Source of the DNA: Psychrobacillus sp044762655
Lineage (GTDB): Bacteria; Bacillota; Bacilli; Bacillales_A; Planococcaceae
NCBI RefSeq assembly: GCF_044762655.1
Contig: NZ_JBIWER010000001.1
Span: forward strand, 620,001-684,000
DNA length: 64,000 nt
Direction: 5' to 3'
In this document: in pieces, positions 17,037 to 27,096 of the stretch
How the letters are laid out: each line of letters starts with the position of its first letter
Position numbering within the stretch: the first letter of the stretch is position 1
The notes under the pieces: generated by a model
What the model was told of the DNA's origin: nothing
The model's input: only the letters and a program-made list of their open reading frames with translations
The model's database searches: none
Position numbers and translations under genes: made by a program

Positions 17037-18689
17037 TTACTGAAGCAGTTCACTCAGCTGGCGGTAAGCTTCTTGATATGGCGCTTGTTTGTAGACTCCC
17101 ATTCGATTCACCATATCCGTTCCTTGGTATAGAAGTAGGCTTTGTCCGTTTAATCCGTACCGCTCTGCGAATTCTAAATACTGTGAGAAGTTCGTTAGAC
17201 CAGCGTCCATCTGGTGAGGTGAATATGTGTCGATTTCTAAGGTAATGCCACTTCCTTTAATTTGTGCTTCTAGAAATGCTTTGTGTAACCTCTTTTGAGG
17301 ATCGCCTAATGCCAGTCTGAATGTGTTTGGTTGTAAATAGGCACCGTCGAAACCGTAATACTTCCAGTTTTCAAAATTCGTTGTGCGTGCATGTGGTGCA
17401 TAAATAATTTTTTTATTTAGGTTATGGACTTTTTTGGCTGAACTTGTGACTAGACGTTCGTCATCCGCATGGATAACGGTTTCGTTTAACCAATAGTAGC
17501 CCTTCATAGTAATGTTGCTATAGTTCTGTTTTTTCCATTTATCTTCAACTGTGGAGATATACCAGTTGACTAGTTGCTCACGTGCTTGCAATGTATTATT
17601 CACTTTTGCGCCGTCCAGTTTAATGATAGACTCGTTTCGTTTAGGATACGGGATTGCAATATACACTTGAACTTTTCGTTTTTCGTTGGCTGCAGCACGA
17701 TTCAACGCATCTAGTGCCCCGTCTTTGGCAAACGTCGTATCTGCGTACCACTTCCACTCTTTGTAGTTCGCTTTATTTTTGGATGTTTCAGCGAATTCAC
17801 CACCTGCATACGTACGGCCGAGCACAACAAATGTATCGAAAAGGGTACTCGTCCCGTTTGATAAATAAGGTTTAAAAAAGTCCGAGGAAAAATACTCCTT
17901 TTCAGCTCCATTGTATATAAGTACTCCATTTTTAATACCGGTCGGCGTGAGCGCAGCTGGTTTCATCGCATAATTCATAAGAGAATTATTTTTGGGATGA
18001 ACAGTCGCTCTTGGATACTTCACAGCTAGTGTAATCGCCTCTTCTGCTGATCGAACCTCCTGCAGCACTTTTCCATCTTGCTTCACCGTAAATGAAAGTG
18101 GCAGCTCGTATACTCGCTTCAAAAATGTTGAAAATTGCGCACGATTCACGACTACTTTTGGTTTGAATGTTCCGTCCGAGTAGCCTGTTGTGATGTCATT
18201 TTGGGCGATTGCATCAATGAATTTATAATAGGAGCTCGTCTTCGAAAGATCTTTGAATATTGACTTTCCGGCACCTTTATAGTCATAAGCAACAGCAAGT
18301 ACACGAGCCATCTCTTCACGAGTAAGCGGGCTACCAGGTTTAAATGAATTATTAGTGATTGTGAACATCCCTTTATTGGCTGCTATCATCATTTCAGCAT
18401 AGCCAACCATCGTTGGCTTCAAATCAGTCGGCTTTACAGTAGGACGTTGTACCGTCGGAAGTTTTAACGCTCTTACAATCATCACTGCGGCATCCTTACG
18501 CGTCAGTGTTGTTAGCGGCTTAAAGCTACTATCCGAAAATCCACGAATTACTTGTTTGTCCGTAAGAAAACGTATTTCATCATGCGCCCAATGGTCTAAG
18601 GGAACATCCTTGAAGGATTGCGCCCCTACAGAAGGAGCAAATAAAATAAAACATACTAATACTACAAGAAACATTTTAATCTTTTTCAT
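17037..18689 (-). CDS. SLH-domain, DUF4855-containing secreted protein
   Basis: The 550-residue precursor starts with a signal peptide (KKIKMFLVVLVCFILFAPSVGA). Three S-layer-homology repeats follow (FKDVPLDHWAHDEIRFL at about 25, then units near 85 and 145), which bind pyruvylated wall polymer. The C-terminal half resembles DUF4855 (FDTFVVLGRTYAGGEF, YYGFDGAYLQPNTF), a glycosidase-like barrel of unproven activity. The ATG at 18689 is chosen for AAGGA upstream and because translation from it opens with the signal peptide. It is a single gene followed by a CTCTCC-type hairpin. Confidence 0.88.
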   Translation of the reverse strand: MKKIKMFLVVLVCFILFAPSVGAQSFKDVPLDHWAHDEIRFLTDKQVIRGFSDSSFKPLTTLTRKDAAVMIVRALKLPTVQRPTVKPTDLKPTMVGYAEMMIAANKGMFTITNNSFKPGSPLTREEMARVLAVAYDYKGAGKSIFKDLSKTSSYYKFIDAIAQNDITTGYSDGTFKPKVVVNRAQFSTFLKRVYELPLSFTVKQDGKVLQEVRSAEEAITLAVKYPRATVHPKNNSLMNYAMKPAALTPTGIKNGVLIYNGAEKEYFSSDFFKPYLSNGTSTLFDTFVVLGRTYAGGEFAETSKNKANYKEWKWYADTTFAKDGALDALNRAAANEKRKVQVYIAIPYPKRNESIIKLDGAKVNNTLQAREQLVNWYISTVEDKWKKQNYSNITMKGYYWLNETVIHADDERLVTSSAKKVHNLNKKIIYAPHARTTNFENWKYYGFDGAYLQPNTFRLALGDPQKRLHKAFLEAQIKGSGITLEIDTYSPHQMDAGLTNFSQYLEFAERYGLNGQSLLLYQGTDMVNRMGVYKQAPYQEAYRQLSELLQ

Positions 18690-18778
18690 TTGGTTTAATT
18701 CCTTATCTGAGGTATTTTCGTATTCCAACTATTATCCTATCATATCTATAAGCTGCTAACGTGCTTTTTCACTGTGAA

Positions 18779-21001
18779 CTAAGCCACTAGCATTTCCAAA
18801 TTCATTTGTTGTGGTACGATTGGCTGTGATTTTAATACCGCTTCAATATACGGTTCGAGCATTTCTTCTATATATTCTTCTCTATCATCAGAGGCATGGA
18901 TGAGCTTTATAGTCTTTGGTAATTTCTTTTGATCAAATACATAATCCATCATAAAGTTCAGCTCTTCACGATTCAATCCTAGTTCTTCCGAGTTGGATAC
19001 GAATATTTTTTTCATTAGCTCATATATTCCAACCGAATCATCTTCAATAAAGTGATCAAGCGCTTTTTTAGAAGCCTTCGCACCTACCCAACCACCAATC
19101 ATACCACCTATGAAAGTACCCACAACTGGCACAACAGAGCCTATAGTAGCACCAGCTGCAGCACCGCCAACACTCGCACCAGTGGAGCCGACGTTTTTGA
19201 ACAATTGCTTTCCAGAAATCCTACCTGCAATTGCATCATATATAGAGCCACTAGACATTACAGCAGTTGCTACTGCCATTGTTACCATATTACCTCTCAG
19301 CACTTTAGATAATTGATTTGTCGCTGCCGCTCCGTGAATTGCCTTTTTACCCGATTGTCTGAGGAATGTATTTACAATCTTCGCCGATGCCTTCGAACCT
19401 AAAACTTTCTTTGTCATATAGTCTGTCATCGGTCTGAGGCTTTTTTCCACTGCTGTTCGGCCAATATGTTTCGTTGCAATATGGGTAAAAATAGAGGTTC
19501 CAAACACTTTAGAACCCGTGTTCATCGCATTTTTAGCAGCTTCCTCTATATCTTCGCCTCGCCAAATACTTTGTGCGAATGAAATAGTAACGGATATTCC
19601 GAGAGCCTGTGACGCCTGAATCATTCCAGAGCCTGCGTCGTAGACAATTCCTTCGATTGTTCCTGCTTTGGCAATACGCCGAGCAGTATTATATGTAATA
19701 TTTCCTTTCTTTACGATATCTTTTGCAGCATCCGGATCTGTAATTCCGAGCTCTTTCATATCTCCACGTTCAATGCGTGCTTGCATCGATTTAATAGCGT
19801 CTTCGTATTTATCTTTTGGCACTTCAATTGCCATCGGTTTTCCATCATTTACATAACGGAATACACCTCTATCGAAGCACTCTTCGATGCATATACCACC
19901 TGTTCTACAGTATTTTGTCTGAATATATTCATTACCAACAATTCGATCAGCGCCGTTTAGTTTATTGTCATGCCCCTCTAAAACAGCATCCTTTCCTTTT
20001 AACTTATCAATCATATGGTTGGCATGCTCTGCAGCAACACCATGCCCTCTAGATCCCAAAATCCTTACATCATCTGCATAAACTAGGGATGTATTATACA
20101 TCGAAGCACCAAAGATACCTGCATTTAAAAAGTCCGATCGCAATTGCTGCTCCACTTTAATGGATTGAGAGGAAATTGTCTCCCCACCTTGCACTCCAAT
20201 TAGAAAGTTGGAAACTACATTAATAGCATAAACGATAATTGGAATCTCGTTTTCATCGTTTTTCAAATGGACTTCTCTTAACTCGGCACGTAATGTAAAG
20301 AGCAAATCCTCCGTTATTACTTTCATTTCCCAATATGAAAAATCCCTAGCTTCAGGATATTGCCAGTCCCCTTTAGAATCTAGGCGTATTGCCCGCAGTA
20401 ATCTTTGGATCTTTAAAAAAGCAAAATATCGTTTATTATCCTCAAAGGTAACTTCTACTTCCTGCTCAAAATAATCGACAAGTGACAAAGTTTTTGCCGG
20501 TTTATTGTAATACTCCCAAGCTTTTGGGCGTAATGTTTCCAATTGAAAATCGACATTAAATAAGTGAGATATTTCTGGGTTGTCTTCTGCTTTAGTATTT
20601 AGATAATCCTCCACAGACATTACCCGGTCATATAAACCAAAAGGAAAACGATAATGGCAGGCAATGGAAAGCACAGCAGCAGATAACTTCACTTTTTCAG
20701 GATTCATACTTTCTTCCAGTAGGCTTTGGAGTTTTATCTCTTGCACCATTTCTTGAATTATTTGAGTCAAAGCATTTATGTATATCGTGAATAATTGATG
20801 CTGCATACTGACGGAAAAGTTCTTCTCATCAATCGTAAAAATCCCTAAATTGTCTTCTACCTTTTTTCTAAATAAAAGAAAAGCGTCACGTTCGATCGGT
20901 GTGAGTTCTTCCTGCCGCTCATCGAAGTCCAAAATATCAATCAGTAAACGCGTCTCTAAATCTAAGCTGTAAACCTGAATTCCCTCTTTCAAGAAAGCCA
21001 C
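18779..21001 (-). CDS. Conserved hypothetical protein with glycine-zipper membrane segment
   Basis: I do not recognise a named family for this 740-residue protein. The N-terminal ~290 residues are helical and charged. From about residue 355 there is a segment with several cysteines (KYCRTGGICIEECFDRG), then a region rich in small residues. Near 625-665 a long glycine zipper (GASVGGAAAGATIGSVVPVVGTFIGG in outline) could insert in a membrane, as in pore-forming or toxin-delivery proteins. The C-terminal ~70 residues are acidic helices. From memory, the C-terminal half resembles hypothetical proteins scattered over distant phyla. The start is uncertain: GTG at 21001 has AGGGAA too close, while TTG at 20992 has it at a better distance. 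Confidence 0.75.
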   Translation of the reverse strand: MAFLKEGIQVYSLDLETRLLIDILDFDERQEELTPIERDAFLLFRKKVEDNLGIFTIDEKNFSVSMQHQLFTIYINALTQIIQEMVQEIKLQSLLEESMNPEKVKLSAAVLSIACHYRFPFGLYDRVMSVEDYLNTKAEDNPEISHLFNVDFQLETLRPKAWEYYNKPAKTLSLVDYFEQEVEVTFEDNKRYFAFLKIQRLLRAIRLDSKGDWQYPEARDFSYWEMKVITEDLLFTLRAELREVHLKNDENEIPIIVYAINVVSNFLIGVQGGETISSQSIKVEQQLRSDFLNAGIFGASMYNTSLVYADDVRILGSRGHGVAAEHANHMIDKLKGKDAVLEGHDNKLNGADRIVGNEYIQTKYCRTGGICIEECFDRGVFRYVNDGKPMAIEVPKDKYEDAIKSMQARIERGDMKELGITDPDAAKDIVKKGNITYNTARRIAKAGTIEGIVYDAGSGMIQASQALGISVTISFAQSIWRGEDIEEAAKNAMNTGSKVFGTSIFTHIATKHIGRTAVEKSLRPMTDYMTKKVLGSKASAKIVNTFLRQSGKKAIHGAAATNQLSKVLRGNMVTMAVATAVMSSGSIYDAIAGRISGKQLFKNVGSTGASVGGAAAGATIGSVVPVVGTFIGGMIGGWVGAKASKKALDHFIEDDSVGIYELMKKIFVSNSEELGLNREELNFMMDYVFDQKKLPKTIKLIHASDDREEYIEEMLEPYIEAVLKSQPIVPQQMNLEMLVA

Positions 21002-21113
21002 TTCCCTATATAATAATAAGCAATATTACCCAATTCATTTTAGTCCCTTTTACACTAGTGGACAAGTGCTTAAACGTATAAAAGATTACCAGAATTTAGA
21101 TTCTATGAAATGG

Positions 21114-21166
21114 ACAGCCTATAAAATCTGAAAAATAGCCCATAACCTTTCAATATAGCCCATACT
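21114..21166. repeat. ATAGCCCATAA short-repeat cluster (three units)
   Basis: Units ACAGCCTATAAA, ATAGCCCATAAC and ATAGCCCATACT are spaced about 20 bases apart. A four-unit cluster of the same family lies at 60793. Confidence 0.65.
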
Positions 21167-21193
21167 GGCTAGAGCTAAGGAAACTTACTCCAC

Positions 21194-21222
21194 AAAAAAA
21201 CCACCCTTATGAAAAGGGCGGC
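21194..21222 (-). terminator. Terminator of the 49-residue gene
   Basis: On the minus strand CCGCCCTT pairs with AAGGGTGG (one G-T pair) and is followed by seven T, immediately after the small gene. Confidence 0.85.
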
Positions 21223-21233
21223 ACAGCAATCTA

Positions 21234-21383
21234 TTATTTACTTGTATCTTTAAATAGGATTTTCAATTGCTCGGATAACTCATCGATTAGCTCGCTTGCT
21301 TTGATAGTTTTATTCTCGTTTCCTAGCGTATAACCGTATTCCAATACTTTTATAATTTCTTCATTCAATTCTACTGTAGTCAT
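21234..21383 (-). CDS. Small protein of 49 residues, unknown function
   Basis: This short gene starts at ATG 21383, with GCAGGAGG nine bases upstream, and ends at TAA 21236. It is followed at once by a T-tailed terminator, so it has the full signal set of a real transcript. The product begins MTTVELNEEIIKVLEYGYTL and ends FKDTSK. It is acidic, lacks cysteine and should form two amphipathic helices (residues 4-17 and 27-44). There is no signal peptide or membrane segment. It lies between the 740-residue protein and the anchor-I SLH gene, on the same strand as both but with its own terminator. No function is suggested. Confidence 0.75.
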   Translation of the reverse strand: MTTVELNEEIIKVLEYGYTLGNENKTIKASELIDELSEQLKILFKDTSK

Positions 21384-21520
21384 AAAATAATCCTCCTGCA
21401 ATATATTCGCTTCTCTCCTTTACCCTAAATGACCTTTTAATCTTTCATTTTTTCAATTAAATAGCTGATCAATTAGAAAAGAACGCCATTTCTGACGTTC
21501 TAAATTTGCATATTGTGAAC

Positions 21521-21571
21521 TACCACATAAACTCAAAAACTAACACATAAATCACTCTAACCGCCACATAA
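21521..21571. repeat. CCACATAAA short-repeat cluster (three units)
   Basis: TACCACATAA, TAACACATAA and CGCCACATAA are spaced about 20 bases apart. A larger cluster of the same family lies at 47917-48030. Confidence 0.65.
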
Positions 21572-21575
21572 CAAG

Positions 21576-23774
21576 TTATTTACCAGTTGTTTTCGATAAC
21601 ATCTCGGAAATTACTTTGGCAGCTTGTGCACGGGAAGAGCTTACCTTAGGTTGGATTTCTCCATTTTGGTTGCCTGTCATTACTCCTAGCGCATGTGCTT
21701 TTTCAATTGCTTCTTTAGCGTAGCTACTAATTTTATTCGAATCTTTATATTGTTTTACCTGTTCAACTTGTACTTTAGTATTTGTTTGATATTCGTAAGC
21801 TCGTACGATTATTGCTGCCATTTGCTCACGAGTTAGGTATTCGTTTGGTTTAAAACTTCCATCTGCTTTCCCTAATATAATTCCAGTCTCCATCAGCGCT
21901 TGGATTTCTGCTTGTGCAGCTGCTGGAACATCGGTGAATGTCCGTTTATTCGTTGTCGGTTTTACATCTAAAGTTCTCGCAATCATCATAGCAAATTGTA
22001 TGCGAGTTACTTTATCCTCTGGGGCAAAGTTCTCTGCTGTTTTTCCTTTTACAATTCCTTTTCCTACTAAATCCTCGATAAATGCATGTGCCCAATGACT
22101 AGGCTTTACATCTTTAAATTTAGGACCGTTTGGCAACTTTTTCCCACCAAACTCATAGACAGCTACTGTTCCTGACACCTCATGCGTTGCTGCTAAAAGA
22201 GGATAGCCGGTAGGACTATTTTGTGCATCTATAAATCGTAGCCCCTCAGGAGATACATCTCCTTTTATATCCGCAGTAAAATCACGGCTCGAGATTAACG
22301 TGACAAATTTAGGGCTTAAAGGATTAGACAGGTCGTACACCATAATTCCACTAAATCTCTCCAACGCTATAAATGCATAGTTTGTTCCATTAATCTGACC
22401 ACTTACGGCAGTTTCGGGCTCTGGTCCTTTTGCGGAGCTACGCTTATCATATACAATTTCTTCATTGTCTGTATTAAAGAATTCTGGTTTTGCGTTAGCG
22501 GTAATTTCCTCAAATTCGCTTCCACTGTCGTACACTAGCTCCATCGTAGCAGCATCAAATATCGAAAAGCTACGCCCCCCATATGTATACAACGCTTCAT
22601 AGTTTCCATCTTCTGCTAAGCCATGTTCCAAGGTTATTTTAGTTTTTTTAATATCTTTGAATAAACCACCGGCTACTAGTTTATCTAACTCGGCTTGCGT
22701 GTAACCTTTATAATTATCTGCTTTTAACTTAATTTTATCTGCGATATCTGCAATTTCGGCTTCCTCACTATATGCCTCATAATCACGAGAATCGCCTTCA
22801 TTTGGAGTTAAAATATACGTTTTACCATCGTGCGTAAATGTATCAATTGCATCAGGCATATACAAGCCTAATAGCGGAAGACGTTCAATCTTTGTTTTAT
22901 CATCTCTTTTTCCGTCTAATTCATTTCCTTCAACTGAATGATCTTTTACACCTAGACCCTTTACGTGTAGAATTTTTCCAGCCTTCAAATCTAACGTTGC
23001 AATTGCATTATTCTCTTGCATAGAAATATAGGCAAAATTACTATCTGCTGAAACGGAAATGTACTCAGGCTCTAATTGCTGTAAAGTTGTCCCTTTCGAA
23101 TTTACATGAACTTTATCATCTAACTCTACATCTTTGAAGGATAAGTTATGTGCTTTAACATTAATTACACCATTCGACACATCTATGATGGATACCGTAC
23201 CCTCAGGATCTACCGAATAGTCGTCACTTGGCTCACCTTCATTCGCAACAATTGCTTTAGAACCGTCTGGCGTGAAAGTCACCATATCAGGTAACGAACC
23301 TACCTGCACCTGAGACAAAAATTCACCAGATTTCGTTAAAAATACAATATAACCTGGATCCGTTTTAGGGTCACTTACGACTGAGACCGCAACTAAATCC
23401 TTCGTTGGATGGGCAGCTAAACTAGTAATATCTTTTACTCCGTTAATTCCAAAGTCCTTCAAATATATACGCTTTAGCGACTTCACATTCGTGAAATGTC
23501 CAGACTTCAACTTTTCAAATGAAAGAATATCAATGCCAGATTCAGCACCATTTGTCACAAATGCGCGTTTTAGCTTCTCGTCATAGGTTAAAATTTCCGT
23601 TCCACCAATTCCAGAACCACTGTCATACTGAGCAATTTGCGTAACTTGTAAATCTTCCCCTTTATATTGAAACAAAGGCGGTTGTTCCGCAAGTACATTA
23701 TAAGAATGACTCCCGGCCATTAAAATTCCTACTGCCGTAATACCTGAAAATAACTTTGTTTTAAAATCCAACAT
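21576..23774 (-). CDS. Choice-of-anchor I type beta-propeller protein with C-terminal SLH repeats
   Basis: The 732-residue precursor has a signal peptide (about 1-29). A long propeller-like region follows, with repeats of the type AVSVVSDPKTDPGYIVFL, DMVTFTPDGSKAIVANEGE and YISMQENNAIATLDL. This layout is seen in choice-of-anchor I proteins, some annotated as alkaline-phosphatase-like. Three SLH repeats (about 550-730, opening FKDVKPSHWAHAFIEDL) should hold it to the cell wall. AGGAGGAATG precedes the start. It is a single gene. Whether the propeller is an enzyme or a binder is not clear. Confidence 0.85.
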   Translation of the reverse strand: MLDFKTKLFSGITAVGILMAGSHSYNVLAEQPPLFQYKGEDLQVTQIAQYDSGSGIGGTEILTYDEKLKRAFVTNGAESGIDILSFEKLKSGHFTNVKSLKRIYLKDFGINGVKDITSLAAHPTKDLVAVSVVSDPKTDPGYIVFLTKSGEFLSQVQVGSLPDMVTFTPDGSKAIVANEGEPSDDYSVDPEGTVSIIDVSNGVINVKAHNLSFKDVELDDKVHVNSKGTTLQQLEPEYISVSADSNFAYISMQENNAIATLDLKAGKILHVKGLGVKDHSVEGNELDGKRDDKTKIERLPLLGLYMPDAIDTFTHDGKTYILTPNEGDSRDYEAYSEEAEIADIADKIKLKADNYKGYTQAELDKLVAGGLFKDIKKTKITLEHGLAEDGNYEALYTYGGRSFSIFDAATMELVYDSGSEFEEITANAKPEFFNTDNEEIVYDKRSSAKGPEPETAVSGQINGTNYAFIALERFSGIMVYDLSNPLSPKFVTLISSRDFTADIKGDVSPEGLRFIDAQNSPTGYPLLAATHEVSGTVAVYEFGGKKLPNGPKFKDVKPSHWAHAFIEDLVGKGIVKGKTAENFAPEDKVTRIQFAMMIARTLDVKPTTNKRTFTDVPAAAQAEIQALMETGIILGKADGSFKPNEYLTREQMAAIIVRAYEYQTNTKVQVEQVKQYKDSNKISSYAKEAIEKAHALGVMTGNQNGEIQPKVSSSRAQAAKVISEMLSKTTGK

Positions 23775-24240
23775 TCATTCCTCCTAATATATTATCTAAG
23801 AGTAAACTTTACTTACCAATTGTTAAGCTAAAATGAATAAGAAGTAATTTTTTTGTATTATTCATTTATTTTAACTTATCGAACTTAACATTGAATTAAT
23901 TCTTCAAAACAACCAATAGATAATGTAATAAATAACTCCAAACTTGAAAATCTAGTGGGCATTATTTGGTGCTAGCTCATTTGATGAGTAATTGTCAGAA
24001 ATGTTCTTTACACAAGGTCTCTTCAAGATTATTTCTTCACCTATTGAAATTGAACTCTTGCTAGTGGGAACGGCTTTTATTACAATTAATATTATTCAGA
24101 ATTTTCTTTTTAATATTATTACTGTTTAGCAGTTTTAATCACGTTGTTTTTAGGTCAAGTAGTAATCAACCTCGTTGAATTTCTTTGATTTATTGTGAAA
24201 TTGATTCTAAAAAATTTAAATAAGTAAAGGATGTTATCAG
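23775..24240. other. Intergenic region between divergent genes
   Basis: This 466-bp AT-rich stretch should hold the two divergent promoters. AAAGGATG ahead of the GTG at 24241 is the only confident signal. I see no gene, repeat of the families noted elsewhere, or strong hairpin. Confidence 0.5.
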
Positions 24241-25602
24241 GTGTTTATCCAGAAATTGCTAGAGCGTCTCGGAGAGGAAAAAGTTAGCCAAAATGAAAAC
24301 GAATTGTTTCGTCATAGCCATGATGAATCTTTTCATCCACCTGTAGAGCCAGAGGTTGTCTGCTTTCCCACAGGACGAGAAGATATAGAAGGGATTATGC
24401 AGGTAGCACGCGAGTATAAAGTACCTGTAACACCATTTGGTGCAGGATCTGGTTTAGAAGGGCAAGCAATTCCAATTCAAAAAGGGATTTCTATTAACTT
24501 TGAAAATATGAATAATGTCATAAAGTTTTCACCCGAAGATTTAATGATTACGGTACAACCAGGTATTACACGCTTACAGTTAAATAAGTTTGTAAATCGA
24601 CATGGCTTAATGTTTCCAATCGATCCAGGTGCAAATGCAACGATTGGGGGAATGGTGGCTACGAATGCGAGCGGTACTACAGCAGTTCGCTATGGATCTA
24701 TGAGAGATCAACTGCTCGATCTAGAAGTTGTTTTGGCCGATGGAAGAGTAATTCATACAGGTTCACATGCTAAAAAGTCGTCTTCTGGATACCATTTGAC
24801 TGGCCTATTTGCTGGATCCGAAGGTACATTGGGCATCATCACTGAAATTACCTTACGACTTCATGGGATTCCAGAACATACGATAGCAGCACGATGTACA
24901 TTTAGTACACCAAAAGAATGTGCTGAAGCCGCTCAAACTATTTTACAAAGCGGGATACCAGTCATGCGCATGGAGCTAGTTGATGCAGATAGTATTGCAC
25001 AAGTGAATGCATATGGGGACTATAATCTTCCAGTTGCTCATTCCCTATTTTTTGAATTTGCAGGTATGATGACCTCGGTTGAGGAAGAAGCAAAGCTTGT
25101 AGAACAATTAATGCGCGAACTAGATTGTGACAACTGGGATGTCGCAAGTGGATCTAAAGAGCGAACGGAACTTTGGAAAGCACGTCATGAAATGTCCTAT
25201 GCATACCAACATGTAAAAGGATTGGCCAATACAGGAGCAGATGTGTGCGTTCCAATATCGAAGCTATCAGAACTTATTGTATATGCTCGCGAACTAATTA
25301 ATGAAGCTGGATTGACAGGAGGCGTGCTGGGGCACGTCGGCGATGGAAATTTCCATACAATTGTTCTTTATGATCCAAAAGTGGAAGGCGAGTTTGAAAA
25401 AGCAGAGTATACAAACGAAGCACTCGCAATAAGAGCAATCGAAGTTGGTGGAACATGTACAGGCGAGCATGGTGTCGGACTTGGTAAGAGAAAATTCCAA
25501 GATAGAGAACATGGTGCTGCAGTTTCCGTTATGAAACAAATGAAGCAAATATACGATCCAGAAAGATTATTAAATCCCGGAAAAATATTTTTCGAAGATT
25601 AA
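24241..25602 (+). CDS. FAD-linked 2-hydroxyacid oxidase (GlcD family)
   Basis: The 453-residue protein is a flavoprotein of the glycolate oxidase GlcD / D-lactate dehydrogenase group. The FAD-binding half has PFGAGSGLEGQAIP near residue 62, DPGANATIGGMVATNASGT near 132 and GSEGTLGIITEITLRL near 193. The C-terminal FAD-oxidase cap ends with TGEHGVGLGKRKF and DPERLLNPGKIF. It starts with GTG. No GlcE/GlcF subunit genes are adjacent, so it probably acts as a single-subunit D-2-hydroxyacid dehydrogenase. Confidence 0.88.
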   Translation: MFIQKLLERLGEEKVSQNENELFRHSHDESFHPPVEPEVVCFPTGREDIEGIMQVAREYKVPVTPFGAGSGLEGQAIPIQKGISINFENMNNVIKFSPEDLMITVQPGITRLQLNKFVNRHGLMFPIDPGANATIGGMVATNASGTTAVRYGSMRDQLLDLEVVLADGRVIHTGSHAKKSSSGYHLTGLFAGSEGTLGIITEITLRLHGIPEHTIAARCTFSTPKECAEAAQTILQSGIPVMRMELVDADSIAQVNAYGDYNLPVAHSLFFEFAGMMTSVEEEAKLVEQLMRELDCDNWDVASGSKERTELWKARHEMSYAYQHVKGLANTGADVCVPISKLSELIVYARELINEAGLTGGVLGHVGDGNFHTIVLYDPKVEGEFEKAEYTNEALAIRAIEVGGTCTGEHGVGLGKRKFQDREHGAAVSVMKQMKQIYDPERLLNPGKIFFED

Positions 25603-25610
25603 TGAATCAT

Positions 25611-25651
25611 AAAAAGATCTGTTGGCAGTTTTATTGCTAACAGATCTTTTT
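25611..25651. terminator. Bidirectional terminator
   Basis: A long stem (AAAAAGATCTGTT paired with AACAGATCTTTTT, extended by GGCA/TGCT) closes the glcD-like gene and the converging aminotransferase operon. Confidence 0.9.
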
Positions 25652-25711
25652 GACTGAAATGTTGTTAACTCAACATTTCTGTCTTTTACTTTTTTAGCGA
25701 GGCTTTATCGT

Positions 25712-27037
25712 CTAAACTAACTCGACAGTTACTAACGTCGATTCGTATTCTGTTATTGCTTCATCTAACATTTGTAAGCCTTCGTCAATTTGCTCTTTTG
25801 TCACAACTAATGGCGGAATCATTCTGATTACATCTCCATGGTTTCCACAGAGATAGAATAATACTCCTTTTTTTAGAGCCAGATCCAAGATCTTTAATAA
25901 CCCTTCTCCATTAGGTTTACCTGTTTTATGATGAATAACTTCAATACCTATCATTAAACCAACAGCACGAATATCCCCAAGAACACTATGTCGTGCTTTT
26001 ATATTTTCTAGTTGTTGGACTGCATAACTTCCCATTTTTCTAGTGTTTTCAAGAAGATTTTCTTCTTTCATAATCTCTAAAGTGGTCAATGCGACCGAAC
26101 ATGCAATAGGATTGCCACCAAATGTTGTGCCGTGACTACCAAGCGGCCATTGCTTCATCAGTTCACTAGACGCAACTGTTGCGCTAAGCGGAAGACCTGA
26201 TGCAATTCCTTTTGCTATTGCCATAATGTCTGGAGTAACATCGAATGTTTGCGCAGCAAACCATTCGCCTGTACGACCGAATCCGGTTTGCACTTCATCA
26301 AAAATTAGTAAAATTTGATGGCGATCACAAATTTCTCGTATTTTCTTTAACCAACCTTTAGGTGGAACAACATAACCGCCTTCTCCAAGAACAGGTTCTA
26401 AAATAACACAAGCTACCTCTTCAGGTGTTACTTGATGATTAAATAATGTTGCAAAGTCATTTTCCAATTTATCGATTACGTAAGTTTCAGGATCAACCCC
26501 TGGAGGGCATCCTTTAACATTTGCATAAGGTATTTGATATGTAAGCCCTGATGGTTGCATAAATTTACGATATTTACTTTTGGACGTTGTTACACCTAAT
26601 GCACCTAATGAACGACCGTGAAACCCACCAGTAAACGAAACTACATATGGCCGTTTCGTTACATACTTAGCAAGTTTAAGAGCACCTTCAATTGCTTCTG
26701 TTCCGCTATTTGCAAAGAAGAAGCAATCAAGATTCCCAGGCATAATTTCTGCAAGTTCATCTGCTAGCTTCAAGATAGATTCATACATGATTACTCCCGA
26801 AGGTCCGTGTACTAAACCATCTGCAGCATCTTTTATCGCTTGAACAACTTTCGGATGACGATGACCGACATTTGTTACAGCAATACCAGATGTAAAATCT
26901 AGGTATCTATTTCCATCTGCTCCGAAGTAGTAACAACCTTCCTCTTTCACAACTGGTAGATTTGGATGATCCTTAGCCATACTCGGAGCTAACCGATTCG
27001 GCATGTTTTTTAGTAGATGACCCCAATTATTTTCCAT
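25712..27037 (-). CDS. Class III aminotransferase (4-aminobutyrate aminotransferase-like)
   Basis: The 441-residue PLP enzyme has ANSGTEAIEGALKLAK near residue 110, FTGGFHGRSLGALG near 135, the PLP aspartate in LLIFDEVQTGFGRTG near 240, and the Schiff-base lysine in MAIAKGIASGLPLSA near 270. GGAGGTC stands before the ATG at 27037; the upstream ATG at 27052 contains that ribosome site. The closest family resemblance is GabT. It is the last gene of an importer operon, so the imported compound is probably an amine, omega-amino acid or taurine-like molecule. The amino donor is not determinable from sequence alone. Confidence 0.88.
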   Translation of the reverse strand: MENNWGHLLKNMPNRLAPSMAKDHPNLPVVKEEGCYYFGADGNRYLDFTSGIAVTNVGHRHPKVVQAIKDAADGLVHGPSGVIMYESILKLADELAEIMPGNLDCFFFANSGTEAIEGALKLAKYVTKRPYVVSFTGGFHGRSLGALGVTTSKSKYRKFMQPSGLTYQIPYANVKGCPPGVDPETYVIDKLENDFATLFNHQVTPEEVACVILEPVLGEGGYVVPPKGWLKKIREICDRHQILLIFDEVQTGFGRTGEWFAAQTFDVTPDIMAIAKGIASGLPLSATVASSELMKQWPLGSHGTTFGGNPIACSVALTTLEIMKEENLLENTRKMGSYAVQQLENIKARHSVLGDIRAVGLMIGIEVIHHKTGKPNGEGLLKILDLALKKGVLFYLCGNHGDVIRMIPPLVVTKEQIDEGLQMLDEAITEYESTLVTVELV

Positions 27038-27096
27038 AAAATTGACCTCCATAATCGTATTGTGACACTTAAAATAACTAGGTAGGAAGAGAATTT

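Noticed and set aside
16756..17043. 95-codon plus-strand frame after the CMD gene
   Set aside because: It runs through TACTCTCG repeats and a terminator hairpin, has no ribosome site and is low-complexity.
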